Positions 8,670-19,823 of a stretch of DNA of 64,000 bases are shown piece after piece (the stretch's first letter is position 1; each line of letters begins with the position of its first letter). A model generated the notes under the pieces. The model did no database searches, was not told where the DNA came from, and saw only the letters and a program-made list of their open reading frames with translations. The position numbers were made by a program, and so were the translations under genes. This DNA is from Salininema proteolyticum. Lineage in GTDB: Bacteria; Actinomycetota; Actinomycetes; Mycobacteriales; Micromonosporaceae. The DNA lies in the NCBI RefSeq assembly GCF_042685645.1, contig NZ_JBHUNX010000001.1, forward strand, positions 4,588,001 to 4,652,000, read 5' to 3'.

Positions 8670-9167
8670 ATGGCAGGAGAACCAGTAGTCACGATCGTCG
8701 GCAACCTGACCGCCGACCCGGAGCTGCGCTACACGCCGAGCGGGGCCGCAGTCGCCTCGTTCACGGTGGCCAGCACCCCGCGGACGTACGACCGCGAGTC
8801 GGGCCAGTGGAAGGACGGCGAGGCGCTCTTCATGCGATGCAGCGCCTGGCGCCAGTTGGCCGAGAACGTCGCTGAATCACTGTCACGCGGCATGCGCGTG
8901 GTCGTCCAGGGGTCTCTTAGGCAGCGTTCCTACGAGACTCGCGAAGGCGAGAAGCGCACTGTCGTCGAGATGACCGTTGACGAGGTGGGGCCGTCCCTCA
9001 AGTGGGCGACCGCGAAGGTGACCAAAGCCTCCGGCGGCGGTTCGCGCGGTGGCTTCGGAGGAGGACCTTCGGCACCCGCCGACGACCCGTGGGCCCAGTC
9101 GACCCCCGCTCCCGGCGCCTCCGGCGGCCGGCAGGGCGGCGGCTTCGACGAGGACCCGCCGTTCTAG
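8670..9167 (+). CDS. ssb: Single-stranded DNA-binding protein
   Basis: 165 aa. The OB-fold domain covers residues 1-110 (VVTIVGNLTADPELRYT start, SVA-type aromatic strands). A Gly/Pro-rich flexible linker follows, and an acidic tip ends in DEDPPF, the conserved partner-docking motif. It forms tetramers on ssDNA in replication, recombination and repair. GGAGAAGG precedes ATG. Its place between rpsF and rpsR is standard for bacteria. Confidence 0.97.
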   Translation: MAGEPVVTIVGNLTADPELRYTPSGAAVASFTVASTPRTYDRESGQWKDGEALFMRCSAWRQLAENVAESLSRGMRVVVQGSLRQRSYETREGEKRTVVEMTVDEVGPSLKWATAKVTKASGGGSRGGFGGGPSAPADDPWAQSTPAPGASGGRQGGGFDEDPPF

Positions 9168-9186
9168 ATCTTGAGAGAAGGCAGCA

Positions 9187-9432
9187 ATGGCCAACCAGAA
9201 GCCGGCTCCCGTTAGGAAGCTGAAGAAGAAGCCCAACCCTCTGAACAAAGAGGGCATCAATTACATCGACTACAAGGACGTGGCGCTTCTGCGGAAGTTC
9301 ATCTCCGACCGCGGCAAGATCCGCGCTCGCCGCGTCACCGGTGTGACCTCGCAGCAGCAGCGTCAGATCGCCGCGGCCGTCAAGAACGCCCGCGAGATGG
9401 CCCTGCTTCCGTACACCAGCCAGAACCGCTAG
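9187..9432 (+). CDS. rpsR: 30S ribosomal protein S18
   Basis: 81 aa with the S18 signature (INYIDYKDVALLRKFISDRGKI) and the terminal ALLPYTSQNR segment. It pairs with S6 on the small-subunit platform. The N-terminus is Lys/Pro-rich. No CxxC zinc motif is present, so this is a zinc-independent form, which is common in some actinobacterial paralogues. It begins 19 nt after ssb with a GAGAAGG ribosome site. Confidence 0.95.
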   Translation: MANQKPAPVRKLKKKPNPLNKEGINYIDYKDVALLRKFISDRGKIRARRVTGVTSQQQRQIAAAVKNAREMALLPYTSQNR

Positions 9433-9447
9433 AGGGGAGAGACGAAA

Positions 9448-9912
9448 ATGAAGATCATTCTGAACAATGAAGTCTCGAAGCTCGGTTCGGCCGGTGACGT
9501 CGTCGAGGTCAAGCCGGGTTACGCCCGCAACTACCTGATCCCCGAGGGCCTCGCCGTGGCGTGGACCAAGGGCGGGCAGAAGCAGGTCGACCAGCTCGTC
9601 CGCGGTCGCCACACCCGTGCGATCCACGACTTCGAGCAGGCCCAGACCGTGGCCGACAAGCTGAAGAAGACCGACGCGCACATCATCGCGCGCGTGGGCG
9701 ACAACGACCGCCTGTTCGGTTCGGTCACCGCCGCCGACGTCGCCGAGGCCGTCACCGAGGCCGGCGGCCCGGAGATCGACCGCCGCCGCCTGGAGCTTCC
9801 CGGCGCGATCAAGTCGATCGGCACCTACGACATCAAGGTCAAGCTGCACCCGGAGGTGACCGCTCGCTTCAAGCTGCAGGTCACCCCGGCCAAGCGCGCC
9901 AAGAAGAAGTAG
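9448..9912 (+). CDS. rplI: 50S ribosomal protein L9
   Basis: 154 aa. Residues 1-40 match the L9 N-terminal domain (VSKLGSAGDVVEVKPGYARNYL), followed by a long connecting helix and the C-terminal RNA-binding domain. L9 binds near the L1 stalk of 23S rRNA. It closes the operon. No dnaB lies downstream, unlike many actinobacteria, and a strong terminator follows. Confidence 0.96.
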   Translation: MKIILNNEVSKLGSAGDVVEVKPGYARNYLIPEGLAVAWTKGGQKQVDQLVRGRHTRAIHDFEQAQTVADKLKKTDAHIIARVGDNDRLFGSVTAADVAEAVTEAGGPEIDRRRLELPGAIKSIGTYDIKVKLHPEVTARFKLQVTPAKRAKKK

Positions 9913-9948
9913 GCGGGGGCTCGGCTCGGCCGAGCGCCCACCGGCGTT

Positions 9949-9985
9949 GAGAAGGCGCCCGTCCTCGTCGGACGGGCGCCTTCTC
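9949..9985. terminator. Bidirectional terminator after rplI
   Basis: A perfect 16-bp stem (9949-9964 with 9970-9985) and 5-nt loop between the convergent rplI and GCS2-family genes. Confidence 0.8.
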
Positions 9986-10000
9986 GCATGCTCGGCGCGT

Positions 10001-11497
10001 CTACAGGCTCCATTCGTGGACGGGCAGCCCCGTCTCGACGTTCTCGGCGTAGTCGCAGGCCATGGCGCGCAGGGCCGACCGGCGGTCCAGCCGGTCGCGG
10101 TGCTCGCCGGCGTAGACCCTCCCCACCTGCCAGGTGGCGCCGTTGACGCCCCGCAGGCAGCGCTGTTCGACCACTCCCAGATAGCGGTCTATCTCGCGGG
10201 AGTGGACGCCCATGATCTTCAGCCCCTCGGCGGCCAGCGCCAGGAGGTGGTCGACGATGAGCGCCCGTGCGGGGAGCTGTCCGTAGGACGGCCAGATCTG
10301 GTCGCAGTGGATGCCGTGGCGCGAGGCCATGTGCAGGTTGGCCGCCGCGGTCGCGAACTCCATGCGGCGGTAGACTGGTTCGCCGACGCGGGCGAAGTAG
10401 AGCAGCAGTCCGTAGTAGAAGGCCATGTTGGCGGCCATGTCCACCGGACTGGGTCCCGACGGGACGATCCGGTTCTCGACGCGCAGGTGGGCCTTTCCGT
10501 CGACCACGTCGTAGACGGGCCGGTTCCACCGGTAGACGGTTCCGTTGTGGAGCCGCAGCGCGTTGAGGACCGGAGCGGAGCCCCGGGCCACATCTCCTAG
10601 AGGGTCCTCCTCGTCAATGATCGGTAAAAGCGGTGCGAAGTGCTTGGTGTTCTCATCGAAGAGGTCCAGTGCGGAGTCGATCCATTTCTCGCCGAACCAG
10701 GCCCGCGGCATCGCCCCGTTGGCGCGCTTGTGGGAGGGCCGGGTGTCGGTGCCCTGTTCGAAGAGGATGACGCGCGTCTCGGCCCACAGCTGGCGCGCCA
10801 GCAGGTAGGGCGAGTTCGCCCCGACGGCGAGCTGGAGCCCGCATATGGCCTGTGCGGTGTTCCAGAAGTGCGCGAACTCGGAGGCGGGCACCTGGTAGTG
10901 GAACTGGACGGACGTGCTGGCCGCCTCCGGCGCGATGGTGTCGCACGAGAAGCTCAGCGACTCGGCGCCGGTGACGTCCAGGTGGATGTTGTCCCCGCGC
11001 GCGTTCATGATCTGCTCGTCGAGCAGCCGGTAGCGTGGTGCGGTCGATATGGCTTTGGGGCCTATGTGCTCGGCGAACAGCGTGGGTATGGTTCCAATGG
11101 GCAGCAGGGCCGTGTCGTGCAGTTCAGCGGCTCGCCTCACCTCTGCCAATGAGGCGGCCATGTCGGATTCGTACCAGGAGAGCCCTCCTCCTTCGAGGAA
11201 GCGCGGAGGCAGGTTGAGTTCGACGTTGAAACTTCCCAGCTCGTGCTGCGCCCCGTAGAAGGCCTCCTCCTCGGCGCTGGTCTCCAGGTGCTTGAGTACC
11301 TGGTCGTTGTTGAAAGAGGGGCCTCCGGTCCGGTCGATGAGGTTGAGCTCCAGCTCCACCCCGGTCAAAGGGGTCTCGTCCTCCATGGCGCCGTCGGCCA
11401 CCATGGCCTCCAGCGCGTCGCGGCAGGATTGCAGCCGACGGAGGTACTTGTCGGGGTCGCTCCGGAGAAGAGCGGCCCGGGTTACTTCGTCACCCAT
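10001..11497 (-). CDS. GCS2-family glutamate-cysteine ligase-like enzyme
   Basis: 498 aa with GCS2-type motifs: GVELELNLI near residue 46, HELGSFNVELNLPP near 85, and ATP-grasp-like HLRVENRIVPSGPSPVDM near 345. The superfamily joins glutamate (or another carboxylate) to an amine using ATP. Actinomycetes mostly use mycothiol, so a glutathione role is not assured; EgtA-like gamma-glutamylcysteine synthesis for ergothioneine is another option, but no egtBCD genes are adjacent. GGGAGGG lies 4 nt before ATG. Confidence 0.8.
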   Translation of the reverse strand: MGDEVTRAALLRSDPDKYLRRLQSCRDALEAMVADGAMEDETPLTGVELELNLIDRTGGPSFNNDQVLKHLETSAEEEAFYGAQHELGSFNVELNLPPRFLEGGGLSWYESDMAASLAEVRRAAELHDTALLPIGTIPTLFAEHIGPKAISTAPRYRLLDEQIMNARGDNIHLDVTGAESLSFSCDTIAPEAASTSVQFHYQVPASEFAHFWNTAQAICGLQLAVGANSPYLLARQLWAETRVILFEQGTDTRPSHKRANGAMPRAWFGEKWIDSALDLFDENTKHFAPLLPIIDEEDPLGDVARGSAPVLNALRLHNGTVYRWNRPVYDVVDGKAHLRVENRIVPSGPSPVDMAANMAFYYGLLLYFARVGEPVYRRMEFATAAANLHMASRHGIHCDQIWPSYGQLPARALIVDHLLALAAEGLKIMGVHSREIDRYLGVVEQRCLRGVNGATWQVGRVYAGEHRDRLDRRSALRAMACDYAENVETGLPVHEWSL

Positions 11498-11904
11498 CTA
11501 TCCCTCCCGGGTTGGTTCGGTGACAGTAAGCCCGCATCCCGGTGCGGGGACGCCGGTCTCGCGGCGCAGTGCGGGGTGGTCCGCCACCACGACACGGTTC
11601 GCGGCGGCGCCGACGCATCGTTGGATGGAATACCGGGAATCTATCGGGTCGGTCGGCCCGCCATGGGTCCGCCTAACCGATGCCCCCGTCCATCCGTCAT
11701 GAGAGCTTGCTGTATTTAGCCAGGGTTCCCCAAATATTAGGGATGCTGTATGTCCTGCAGTGTCAGGCAGGCGACAGAGACCGGTTAAAGTCCGGTGTCC
11801 GTCCAAACACGGTTCCCGAGAGTCACGACGGGGAGTCGATATCGAGCCGTTATGCGGTCGGCCATGGGCGAGGCGCGGTGCGGCGGACGCGCTTCGGGGG
11901 CGGC
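11498..11904. other. Intergenic region between divergent genes
   Basis: About 410 bp upstream of both the GCS2-family gene (minus) and the CDP-alcohol transferase gene (plus). It contains a small ACCGG/CCGGT hairpin near 11779-11797, but no recognised riboswitch or coding frame. Confidence 0.4.
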
Positions 11905-11916
11905 TATGCTTTCGGA
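11905..11916 (+). promoter_or_regulatory. -10 element for a leaderless transcript
   Basis: TATGCT at 11905-11910 lies six bases before GTG 11917. No Shine-Dalgarno-like sequence is at normal distance, so the mRNA probably begins at the start codon. Confidence 0.45.
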
Positions 11917-12618
11917 GTGTCTACCGGAGAATCCGCCTCCCGCCGTCCCGCCGACTTCTACGCGCAGAACCGCGGCGGGGGACTGGCGACCCTGCAGAAC
12001 CAGCGGCCGGCCGCCTTTCTCGCCTGGCTGGCGTGGAAGGCGCGCCTCAAACCGACCCACCTGACCCTCCTGAGCCTGCTGATCGGGCTGGGCGCGGCGG
12101 TCCTCGTCATCGCCCGCCTGCCGGCCGCCGCCGAGGGGGCCCCGCTGTGGCCGGCGGGAATCGCCGCCTTCCTCCTGTGGCAGCTGGCCTATACGCTCGA
12201 CTGCTCCGACGGCCAGCTGGCGCGGGTCACGGGGACCGGTTCGGCGGCCGGGGCGCGGGTCGACATCCTCGCCGACATCGCGGTGCAGACCGGCGTGGTC
12301 GCCGCGATCTCCGCGGTGGCCCACGCCTACGCGGACTTCCCCGTCTGGGTGTCGGCGGCCTTCTCGGCGCTGTGGATGACCAACCTCGTCACCGCCGTGA
12401 TGGCCAAGGAGGACGCGAACCAGTCCCTGGTGAGCTCGGAGAGCCTGGTCGTGCGCCTCGTGAAGCTCGTGCGCGACTACAGCTTCATCCTCGTCGTCGT
12501 GGGCGCCTCGCTCGTCTTCTGGCCCGCCGGGATGGTGTGGGTGCTCGCCGGATTCGGACTGGTCAACGGCCTCTTCCTGGCGGCCAGCATCGCCGCCGCG
12601 GCCCGTGCGGCCCTCTGA
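11917..12618 (+). CDS. CDP-alcohol phosphatidyltransferase family protein
   Basis: 233 aa with about six membrane helices. The catalytic motif D-x2-D-G-x2-A-R-x8-G-x3-D-x3-D is complete: it begins at DCSDGQLAR near residue 91 and ends at the VDILAD aspartates near 115. Such enzymes swap CMP from a CDP-activated lipid or alcohol for a second alcohol, making phospholipids such as PG or PI. Substrate cannot be read from sequence. GTG 11917 is chosen for the promoter position and because the family fold begins soon after. Confidence 0.88.
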   Translation: MSTGESASRRPADFYAQNRGGGLATLQNQRPAAFLAWLAWKARLKPTHLTLLSLLIGLGAAVLVIARLPAAAEGAPLWPAGIAAFLLWQLAYTLDCSDGQLARVTGTGSAAGARVDILADIAVQTGVVAAISAVAHAYADFPVWVSAAFSALWMTNLVTAVMAKEDANQSLVSSESLVVRLVKLVRDYSFILVVVGASLVFWPAGMVWVLAGFGLVNGLFLAASIAAAARAAL

Positions 12619-12639
12619 ACGAGTTCGCCCGGATACGGA

Positions 12640-12663
12640 AAAAGGGCCCCGAGGGGCCCTTTT
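12640..12663. terminator. Bidirectional intrinsic terminator
   Basis: AAAAGGGCCC (12640-12649) pairs with GGGCCCTTTT (12654-12663) around a CGAG loop. Flanking A and T runs serve both strands between the convergent CDP-alcohol transferase and NlpC/P60 genes. Confidence 0.8.
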
Positions 12664-12679
12664 CCTCTGTGCGGGAGGC

Positions 12680-13636
12680 TTAGAGCAGCCGGCCCGATCC
12701 GTAGTAGGAGTTGCCGTGGTCGACCTTGACGACCTGGACGGGCTGCCCGAAGGTCGGGGCGTGGACGACCAGGCCCTGGCCGATGTACATGCCCACGTGC
12801 TGGAGGCCGTTGTAGAAGACGAAGTCTCCCGGCTGGAGCTCGTCCTTGGAGATGTGCGCGACCATGTTGTACTGCGCGGCCGCGTTGTGGGGCAGGGAGA
12901 TGCCGACCTGGTTGTAGGCGTCGAGCATGAGTCCCGAGCAGTCGTAGCCGTCCGGCCCGGACGCCGCCCAGACGTAGGGCTTGCCGACCTGCGCGAGCGC
13001 CTGGCGCACGATCTTGCCGCGGTCGCCGGGGATGTAGTCGAGGTCGTAGTCCGACACCGGGTTGCCCGGGTGGGTCCGCCACTCGTCCTGGAGGTTGTCG
13101 ATGCCGTTCTCGATCTGCTCGATCGTGGAGTCGAGTTCGGACTTCTGCTTCTCGAGGTCGGCTTCGAGGGAGGAGAGCGTGTCGAGCTCCTCCTGGTACT
13201 CGGCGGCCGTCTCGGTCAGTTCGGCGAGGTCTTCGGAGCTGTAGAGGGAGGCCGCCCCGAGTTCGGTGAGGCGTTCGACGTACTCCTGCGGGGAGCCGGA
13301 CTCGAGGATGGCGACCGTCTCGCCCTTGCCCTGGTTGATGTGGGCCTCGGCGATGTAGTCGGCGAGCTTGGTCCGCAGGGAGTCCATCTTCTCCTCGTAC
13401 GGCTTGAGCTTCTTCTCGACCTTCTCGATCGCCTCTTCGGTCTCCTTGACCTCGTCGCGGAGCTTGTTGTGCTCCTCGACCTTGCCTTCGAGGGTCTCGT
13501 GCTGGTCTTCGATCTCGTTCTCGAGTTCGTCCACGTCCCGTTCGGCGTAGGCGGGACCGGCGGCGAGGGTGAATCCCATGGCCGCGGTGATCGACCAGAC
13601 CAGGCCGCGTCGGAGGCGTCGTTTCTCGGCTTTCAC
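12680..13636 (-). CDS. Secreted NlpC/P60 peptidoglycan endopeptidase with coiled coil
   Basis: 318 aa from GTG 13636, which has AAGGAG 7 nt upstream; a TTG at 13666 has none. Signal peptide spans about residues 1-32. A long heptad-rich coiled coil covers about 35-185. The C-terminal 115 residues form NlpC/P60, with the catalytic Cys in DCSGL, His in HVGMYIG and a second His in HAP. RipA-like enzymes of this type cleave D-Glu-mDAP bonds at the septum, with the coiled coil giving autoinhibition or FtsEX-type control. No ftsEX is nearby. Confidence 0.9.
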   Translation of the reverse strand: MKAEKRRLRRGLVWSITAAMGFTLAAGPAYAERDVDELENEIEDQHETLEGKVEEHNKLRDEVKETEEAIEKVEKKLKPYEEKMDSLRTKLADYIAEAHINQGKGETVAILESGSPQEYVERLTELGAASLYSSEDLAELTETAAEYQEELDTLSSLEADLEKQKSELDSTIEQIENGIDNLQDEWRTHPGNPVSDYDLDYIPGDRGKIVRQALAQVGKPYVWAASGPDGYDCSGLMLDAYNQVGISLPHNAAAQYNMVAHISKDELQPGDFVFYNGLQHVGMYIGQGLVVHAPTFGQPVQVVKVDHGNSYYGSGRLL

Positions 13637-13851
13637 GTCATGACTCCTTGAACGGGGTGTTCTCAATAGTGAGACTAGCTCGCGCGGGCCACGGGGTCGA
13701 GAGCGGCCCTGGGGAATATCGCCTACCCGGCACCGCCCGGTCGGCGGTCGTGCCGTTCACGCAGGAGACGAGAGTGAGAGCCTTGTCCGCCAAGGGGAAT
13801 GGCGGGTGTGACGGATTCGGGGCGGGCTCGTTCGGGCGCCCGCCCCGAATC

Positions 13852-15291
13852 TCACGGCGTGCGGACGGAGGCGACGGCGTCCCTCAGGGCGTCCCCGAGG
13901 TCCTCGGCCGTGGCGGGCCTTCCGTCCCGGGCGGCGAACTCCCCTGCCAGGCCGTGCAGGTAGGCGGCGGCGGCCGCGGCGCGCCCGCCGCCGAGACCGG
14001 AGGCCAGCAGCGATACCAGCAGCCCCGCCAGGGTGTCGCCACTGCCGGCTGTCGCCAGGTCCGGGGTGCCCGTGGGGTTGGCGTAGACGGACCCGTCCGG
14101 GTCGGCCACGATCGTCCTGTGCCCCTTGAGGAGCACCACGGCGTTCAGCCGCGAGGCCAGCGCCAGGGCGGAGGAGGCGCGGTCGCCTTCCGGCGGCGAC
14201 CCGTACAGGCGCTCGTACTCCCGGTCGTGGGGAGTGAGGACGAGCGGGGCACGGCGGCCGGCGAGGAGCCGCGAGTGCTTGGCGACGAGCGTCAGGGCGT
14301 CGGCGTCGAGCACCGTCGGCACCTCGGCCTCCAGGACGTGCTCCAGGGTCTTGAGCGCGCGGGGTCCGGTGCCCGTGCCGGGGCCGGCCAGCCAGGCCTG
14401 GACGCGTCCGGCCTCCTCGATGCCGGGCGTGGCGACGATGGAGGGGTGGCGTGAGACGACCTGGCGCCACTGGTCTCCGGCGAAGCGGATCATTCCGGCG
14501 GGGCCCGCCTGGGCTCCCGCGGCGGCCAGCAGCGGCGCGCCCGGGTAACGGGTCGAGCCGGCGGCGATGCCCGCCACGCCGCGCGTGTACTTGTCGTCGG
14601 CGGGGCCCGGCCGGCGAACCCACTCGGCGATGTCGGATTCCTCCGGCACGGAGAGGACGCTGTCGCCGTGCCTCAGGGCGCGGCCGATGCCTATGTCCAC
14701 CAGGTGGATCTCTCCGCACAGTTCCGAGGCCGGACCGGTCACGTGCGCCGGCTTGAGGCATCCGAAGGTCACGGTGTGCTCGGCGTGGACGGCCTGTCCG
14801 ACGGCCTCGCCCGTGTCGACGTTGACCCCGCTGGGGACGTCGACGGCGACGGTGACTCCCGCGCGGACCTTGCGCAGCCGGTTGACCGCCTCGATGGGCA
14901 GGCCGGGTCGGCCTCCGATCCCGGTGACGCCGTCCAGGACCAGGTCGTGGTACCCGACGTCCTCGGGGGAGATGAAGCGGCCCCCGGCCATTCGCAGGGC
15001 CTTGTGCCCTCCCTCGTGGCGTCGCGAGCCGAGGATCTGCACCGCCCGGACCGCCGCGCCGCGTCCGGCGAGCCTCGCGCCGGCGAAGAGGGCGTCGCCC
15101 CCGTTGTCCCCCATGCCCGTCAGCAGGAGGACGCTGCGTCCGTACACCCCTCCGAAATGCTTGACGAGCAGGTCGGCGGCCACCTTTTCCAGTCCCGCCG
15201 CGGCCCGCTGCATGAGGGTTCCCTCCGGGAGGGACGCCATGACGGTGCTCTCGGCCTTGCGGACCGCCGTCACCGGCCACACTTCTCGCAT
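13852..15291 (-). CDS. nnr: Bifunctional NAD(P)H-hydrate epimerase/dehydratase
   Basis: 479 aa. The N-terminal YjeF_N Rossmann-type domain (about 1-210) has a GMGDNGGDALF loop and VDVPSGVN. The C-terminal ribokinase-like dehydratase domain (about 230-479) has VLDADAL, LTPHDREYERL and the NPTGTPDLATAGSGDTLAG motif. It repairs hydrated NADH and NADPH, using ADP or ATP for dehydration. It starts 9 nt after acpS, so the two form an operon, a pairing common in actinobacteria. Confidence 0.95.
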   Translation of the reverse strand: MREVWPVTAVRKAESTVMASLPEGTLMQRAAAGLEKVAADLLVKHFGGVYGRSVLLLTGMGDNGGDALFAGARLAGRGAAVRAVQILGSRRHEGGHKALRMAGGRFISPEDVGYHDLVLDGVTGIGGRPGLPIEAVNRLRKVRAGVTVAVDVPSGVNVDTGEAVGQAVHAEHTVTFGCLKPAHVTGPASELCGEIHLVDIGIGRALRHGDSVLSVPEESDIAEWVRRPGPADDKYTRGVAGIAAGSTRYPGAPLLAAAGAQAGPAGMIRFAGDQWRQVVSRHPSIVATPGIEEAGRVQAWLAGPGTGTGPRALKTLEHVLEAEVPTVLDADALTLVAKHSRLLAGRRAPLVLTPHDREYERLYGSPPEGDRASSALALASRLNAVVLLKGHRTIVADPDGSVYANPTGTPDLATAGSGDTLAGLLVSLLASGLGGGRAAAAAAYLHGLAGEFAARDGRPATAEDLGDALRDAVASVRTP

Positions 15292-15300
15292 CCCAGCTCC

Positions 15301-15672
15301 CTATGCCGTCTCGGCCACGACCACCGCGGAGGCGATGCCCCCGTCGTGGGTCAGCGACACGTGCCAGCGGGCGATGCTCCGGCGGTCTGCCGCCTCGGCG
15401 GCGGTTCCCCGCAGGAGGATCGAGGGTTTCCCGGTGGGGTCGGACTGCACTTCGCAGTCGTGCCAGCTCAGCCCGGTGGGGGCGCCGAGGGCCTTGGCCA
15501 CGGCCTCCTTGGCGGCGAAGCGGGCGGCCAGCGACTGGAGCCTGCGCTCCCGGCCGTCCGGGCGGCGCCGCTCCTCCTCGGTGAACAGTCTGTCTACTAT
15601 GCCCGGAGTCCTATCCACCACGTGTTCGAAACGCGGCAGCGCCACGACGTCAATCCCCACCGAAACGATCAT
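15301..15672 (-). CDS. acpS: Holo-[acyl-carrier-protein] synthase
   Basis: 123 aa. GIDVVALPRFEHV near the start holds the Mg-binding Asp. The RFAAKEAVAKALG helix carries the second acidic site. It transfers 4'-phosphopantetheine from CoA to apo-ACP for fatty acid synthesis. ATG 15672 gives the usual (M)IVSVGID N-terminus with a TGGAAG site; the frame extends 20 codons further but that extension is not family-like. First gene of the acpS-nnr operon. Confidence 0.93.
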   Translation of the reverse strand: MIVSVGIDVVALPRFEHVVDRTPGIVDRLFTEEERRRPDGRERRLQSLAARFAAKEAVAKALGAPTGLSWHDCEVQSDPTGKPSILLRGTAAEAADRRSIARWHVSLTHDGGIASAVVVAETA

Positions 15673-15752
15673 GCTTCCAGAGTGCCACGCCGGAGCGACC
15701 ATCGACACGGATTGTCCGGCGGCGTCCGGCATTCCCCCTTCCGCACAGCGAA

Positions 15753-15782
15753 AAGCGGAGCGACGCTCACGCCGCTCCGCTT
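15753..15782 (-). terminator. Terminator after clpB
   Basis: AAGCGGAGCG (15753-15762) pairs with CGCTCCGCTT (15773-15782) around a 10-nt loop, 60 bp beyond the clpB stop. Confidence 0.65.
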
Positions 15783-15841
15783 CAGACGATATGGGGTCGA
15801 ACCCTCCGCCAGGTCTGGCGGCCCCTCGAGGCGCTCGTGCC

Positions 15842-18445
<2,604 letters not shown>

Positions 18446-18494
18446 AGGTGGTTTCCTTTTCTGTCCGTCTTGGTATGAGGAATAATCTACCCAA

Positions 18495-18519
18495 AAGTTG
18501 AGTCCATGTCACTCAACTT
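18495..18519 (-). promoter_or_regulatory. HAIR element (HspR operator) upstream of clpB
   Basis: AAGTTGAGT at 18495-18503 and ACTCAACTT at 18511-18519 form a perfect 9-bp inverted repeat with a 7-nt spacer, matching the HspR consensus CTTGAGT-N7-ACTCAAG in the core. It lies 50-75 bp upstream of the clpB start. HspR is not encoded in this window. Confidence 0.85.
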
Positions 18520-18569
18520 TCGACGTCGGGTGAGTATTCCCACCGGCCGGCGGGGCCTCAGGACAGATT

Positions 18570-18597
18570 AAGGCCCAGGCGTCGTCGCCTGGGCCTT
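18570..18597 (-). terminator. Terminator after the acidic BRCT-like gene
   Basis: AAGGCCCAGGCG (18570-18581) pairs with CGCCTGGGCCTT (18586-18597) around a TCGT loop, just downstream of the minus-strand gene at 18632-19444. Confidence 0.75.
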
Positions 18598-18631
18598 TCA
18601 CCGAAAGGGGCGGACCCCTTCGCTCGCGGGA

Positions 18632-19444
18632 CTACTTGAGTCCGAGGACGTTCTTGATCTTCGCCCACAGTCCCGGCTTGGCGGCGGGGCGGCGCTCCTC
18701 GGAGGGCTCGGCGTCCCCGGCCTTCTCGGCGGTCTCGGCCTTGTCGTCCGCGTCCTTCTCGGCGGTGGAGGCGTCGGTTCCGGAGTCCTTGTCGCCAGAG
18801 TCCTCGCCGTCGGTGTCCTCGTCCGAGGCGGCGTCGGCGGCAACGGCCTCGTCGTCGGCCTTCTCCTCGGAGGCGGCCTCGGGCTCTGCGTCGCGGGCGG
18901 ACTCGGCCTCGGCGGTCTCCTCACCGGCGGTCTCGGTCTTCTCCTCGACCCGCTCCGCCGTCTCTGCGGACTCCTCGGTCTCGGAGGCGGCCTCGGGCTC
19001 CTCGTCCGAGTCCTCGGACCGCCCGTCCTTCTCCTCAATGGACTCGGCGGCGTCCTCCGTCTGCTCCCCGGCCTCGACCTCGGGCGCCTCCGCCTGGGCG
19101 GGGACCTCGGCGGACTCCTCCTCCGGAGCCTCCTCGGCGGCCTCTTCGGCAGCGGCCTCGGGCTCGGCGGCCTCCTCGGCCTTCTCCGCGGCGGCGGAGT
19201 CGGCCTCGACCAGTTCCCTCAACTCGGCCGGGCTCAGGACGGGAACGTCCGTCTCGGCGGCCTTCTTCAGGCGCGGCTCGGACTTCTTGACGGTGTCGTC
19301 CGCGATCAGATGGGTGACCGTCTTGGTGAACTTGGCGGCCACCGCGACGTCGTCTCGCTCCTCGGCGAGGGCACGGGCCTCGTCGGCCTCCGGCCCCGAG
19401 CCCAGAACGAGGATCCTGTATTTTGTCCGGGTCGTTGTAGGCAC
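18632..19444 (-). CDS. Acidic low-complexity protein with BRCT-like N-terminus
   Basis: 270 aa from GTG 19444, with GGGAGG 5-6 nt upstream. Residues 10-82 have a BRCT-like pattern: a lysine-led beta strand (RILVLG), VTHLIADD, and a VPVLSPAELRELV helix that resembles the end of BRCT domains. Residues 85-255 are almost wholly Glu, Ala, Asp and Ser, likely disordered. A short basic helix (GLWAKIKNVLGLK) ends the protein and could be amphipathic. BRCT domains usually bind phosphoproteins or DNA ends. A specific role cannot be given. Confidence 0.6.
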   Translation of the reverse strand: MPTTTRTKYRILVLGSGPEADEARALAEERDDVAVAAKFTKTVTHLIADDTVKKSEPRLKKAAETDVPVLSPAELRELVEADSAAAEKAEEAAEPEAAAEEAAEEAPEEESAEVPAQAEAPEVEAGEQTEDAAESIEEKDGRSEDSDEEPEAASETEESAETAERVEEKTETAGEETAEAESARDAEPEAASEEKADDEAVAADAASDEDTDGEDSGDKDSGTDASTAEKDADDKAETAEKAGDAEPSEERRPAAKPGLWAKIKNVLGLK

Positions 19445-19582
19445 CGGTACCTCCCTATAGGACGATTATGTCGGGCAAGTCTGATATAGCACCGATGGTA
19501 CTCGATCCGGTGTCACCTGGATCCGCTCGCCACGGCGATCGCTCAATGGACGTACGTCGAAACTGCCTGTGTCCGGCCCGTG

Positions 19583-19816
19583 TCACTCCCCGCTGCCGAG
19601 CCGGGGGAACGGCCGGCGAGAGAACACCACCTCGACCGGGACCTCGAAGTGCTCCGCGATGGCAAGGGCCAGAAAGAGACTGGGGCTGTACTCCCCGCGC
19701 TCCAAATAGCCCACCGTCTGGTAGTGCACGCCGAGGGCCTCCGCCAGCTGGCGCCGGGTGATCCCTCTTTCGGCGCGCAGCATGGCGATCCGGTTGTATA
19801 CGGTGTCCTCTGCCAT
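19583..19816 (-). CDS. XRE-family (Cro/C1-type) small transcription regulator
   Basis: 77 aa. The helix-turn-helix covers about residues 8-50 (MLRAERGITRRQLAEALGV, then YQTVGYLERGEYSPSL). The layout matches short YozG/XRE regulators often paired with membrane or ABC transporter genes. It starts 7 nt after the permease gene and so is the third gene of an ABC exporter operon. It may autoregulate that operon; an imperfect GTAG-N5-CTAC repeat lies at 21636-21648, upstream of the ATPase gene. Confidence 0.85.
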   Translation of the reverse strand: MAEDTVYNRIAMLRAERGITRRQLAEALGVHYQTVGYLERGEYSPSLFLALAIAEHFEVPVEVVFSRRPFPRLGSGE

Positions 19817-19823
19817 CTCTCCG

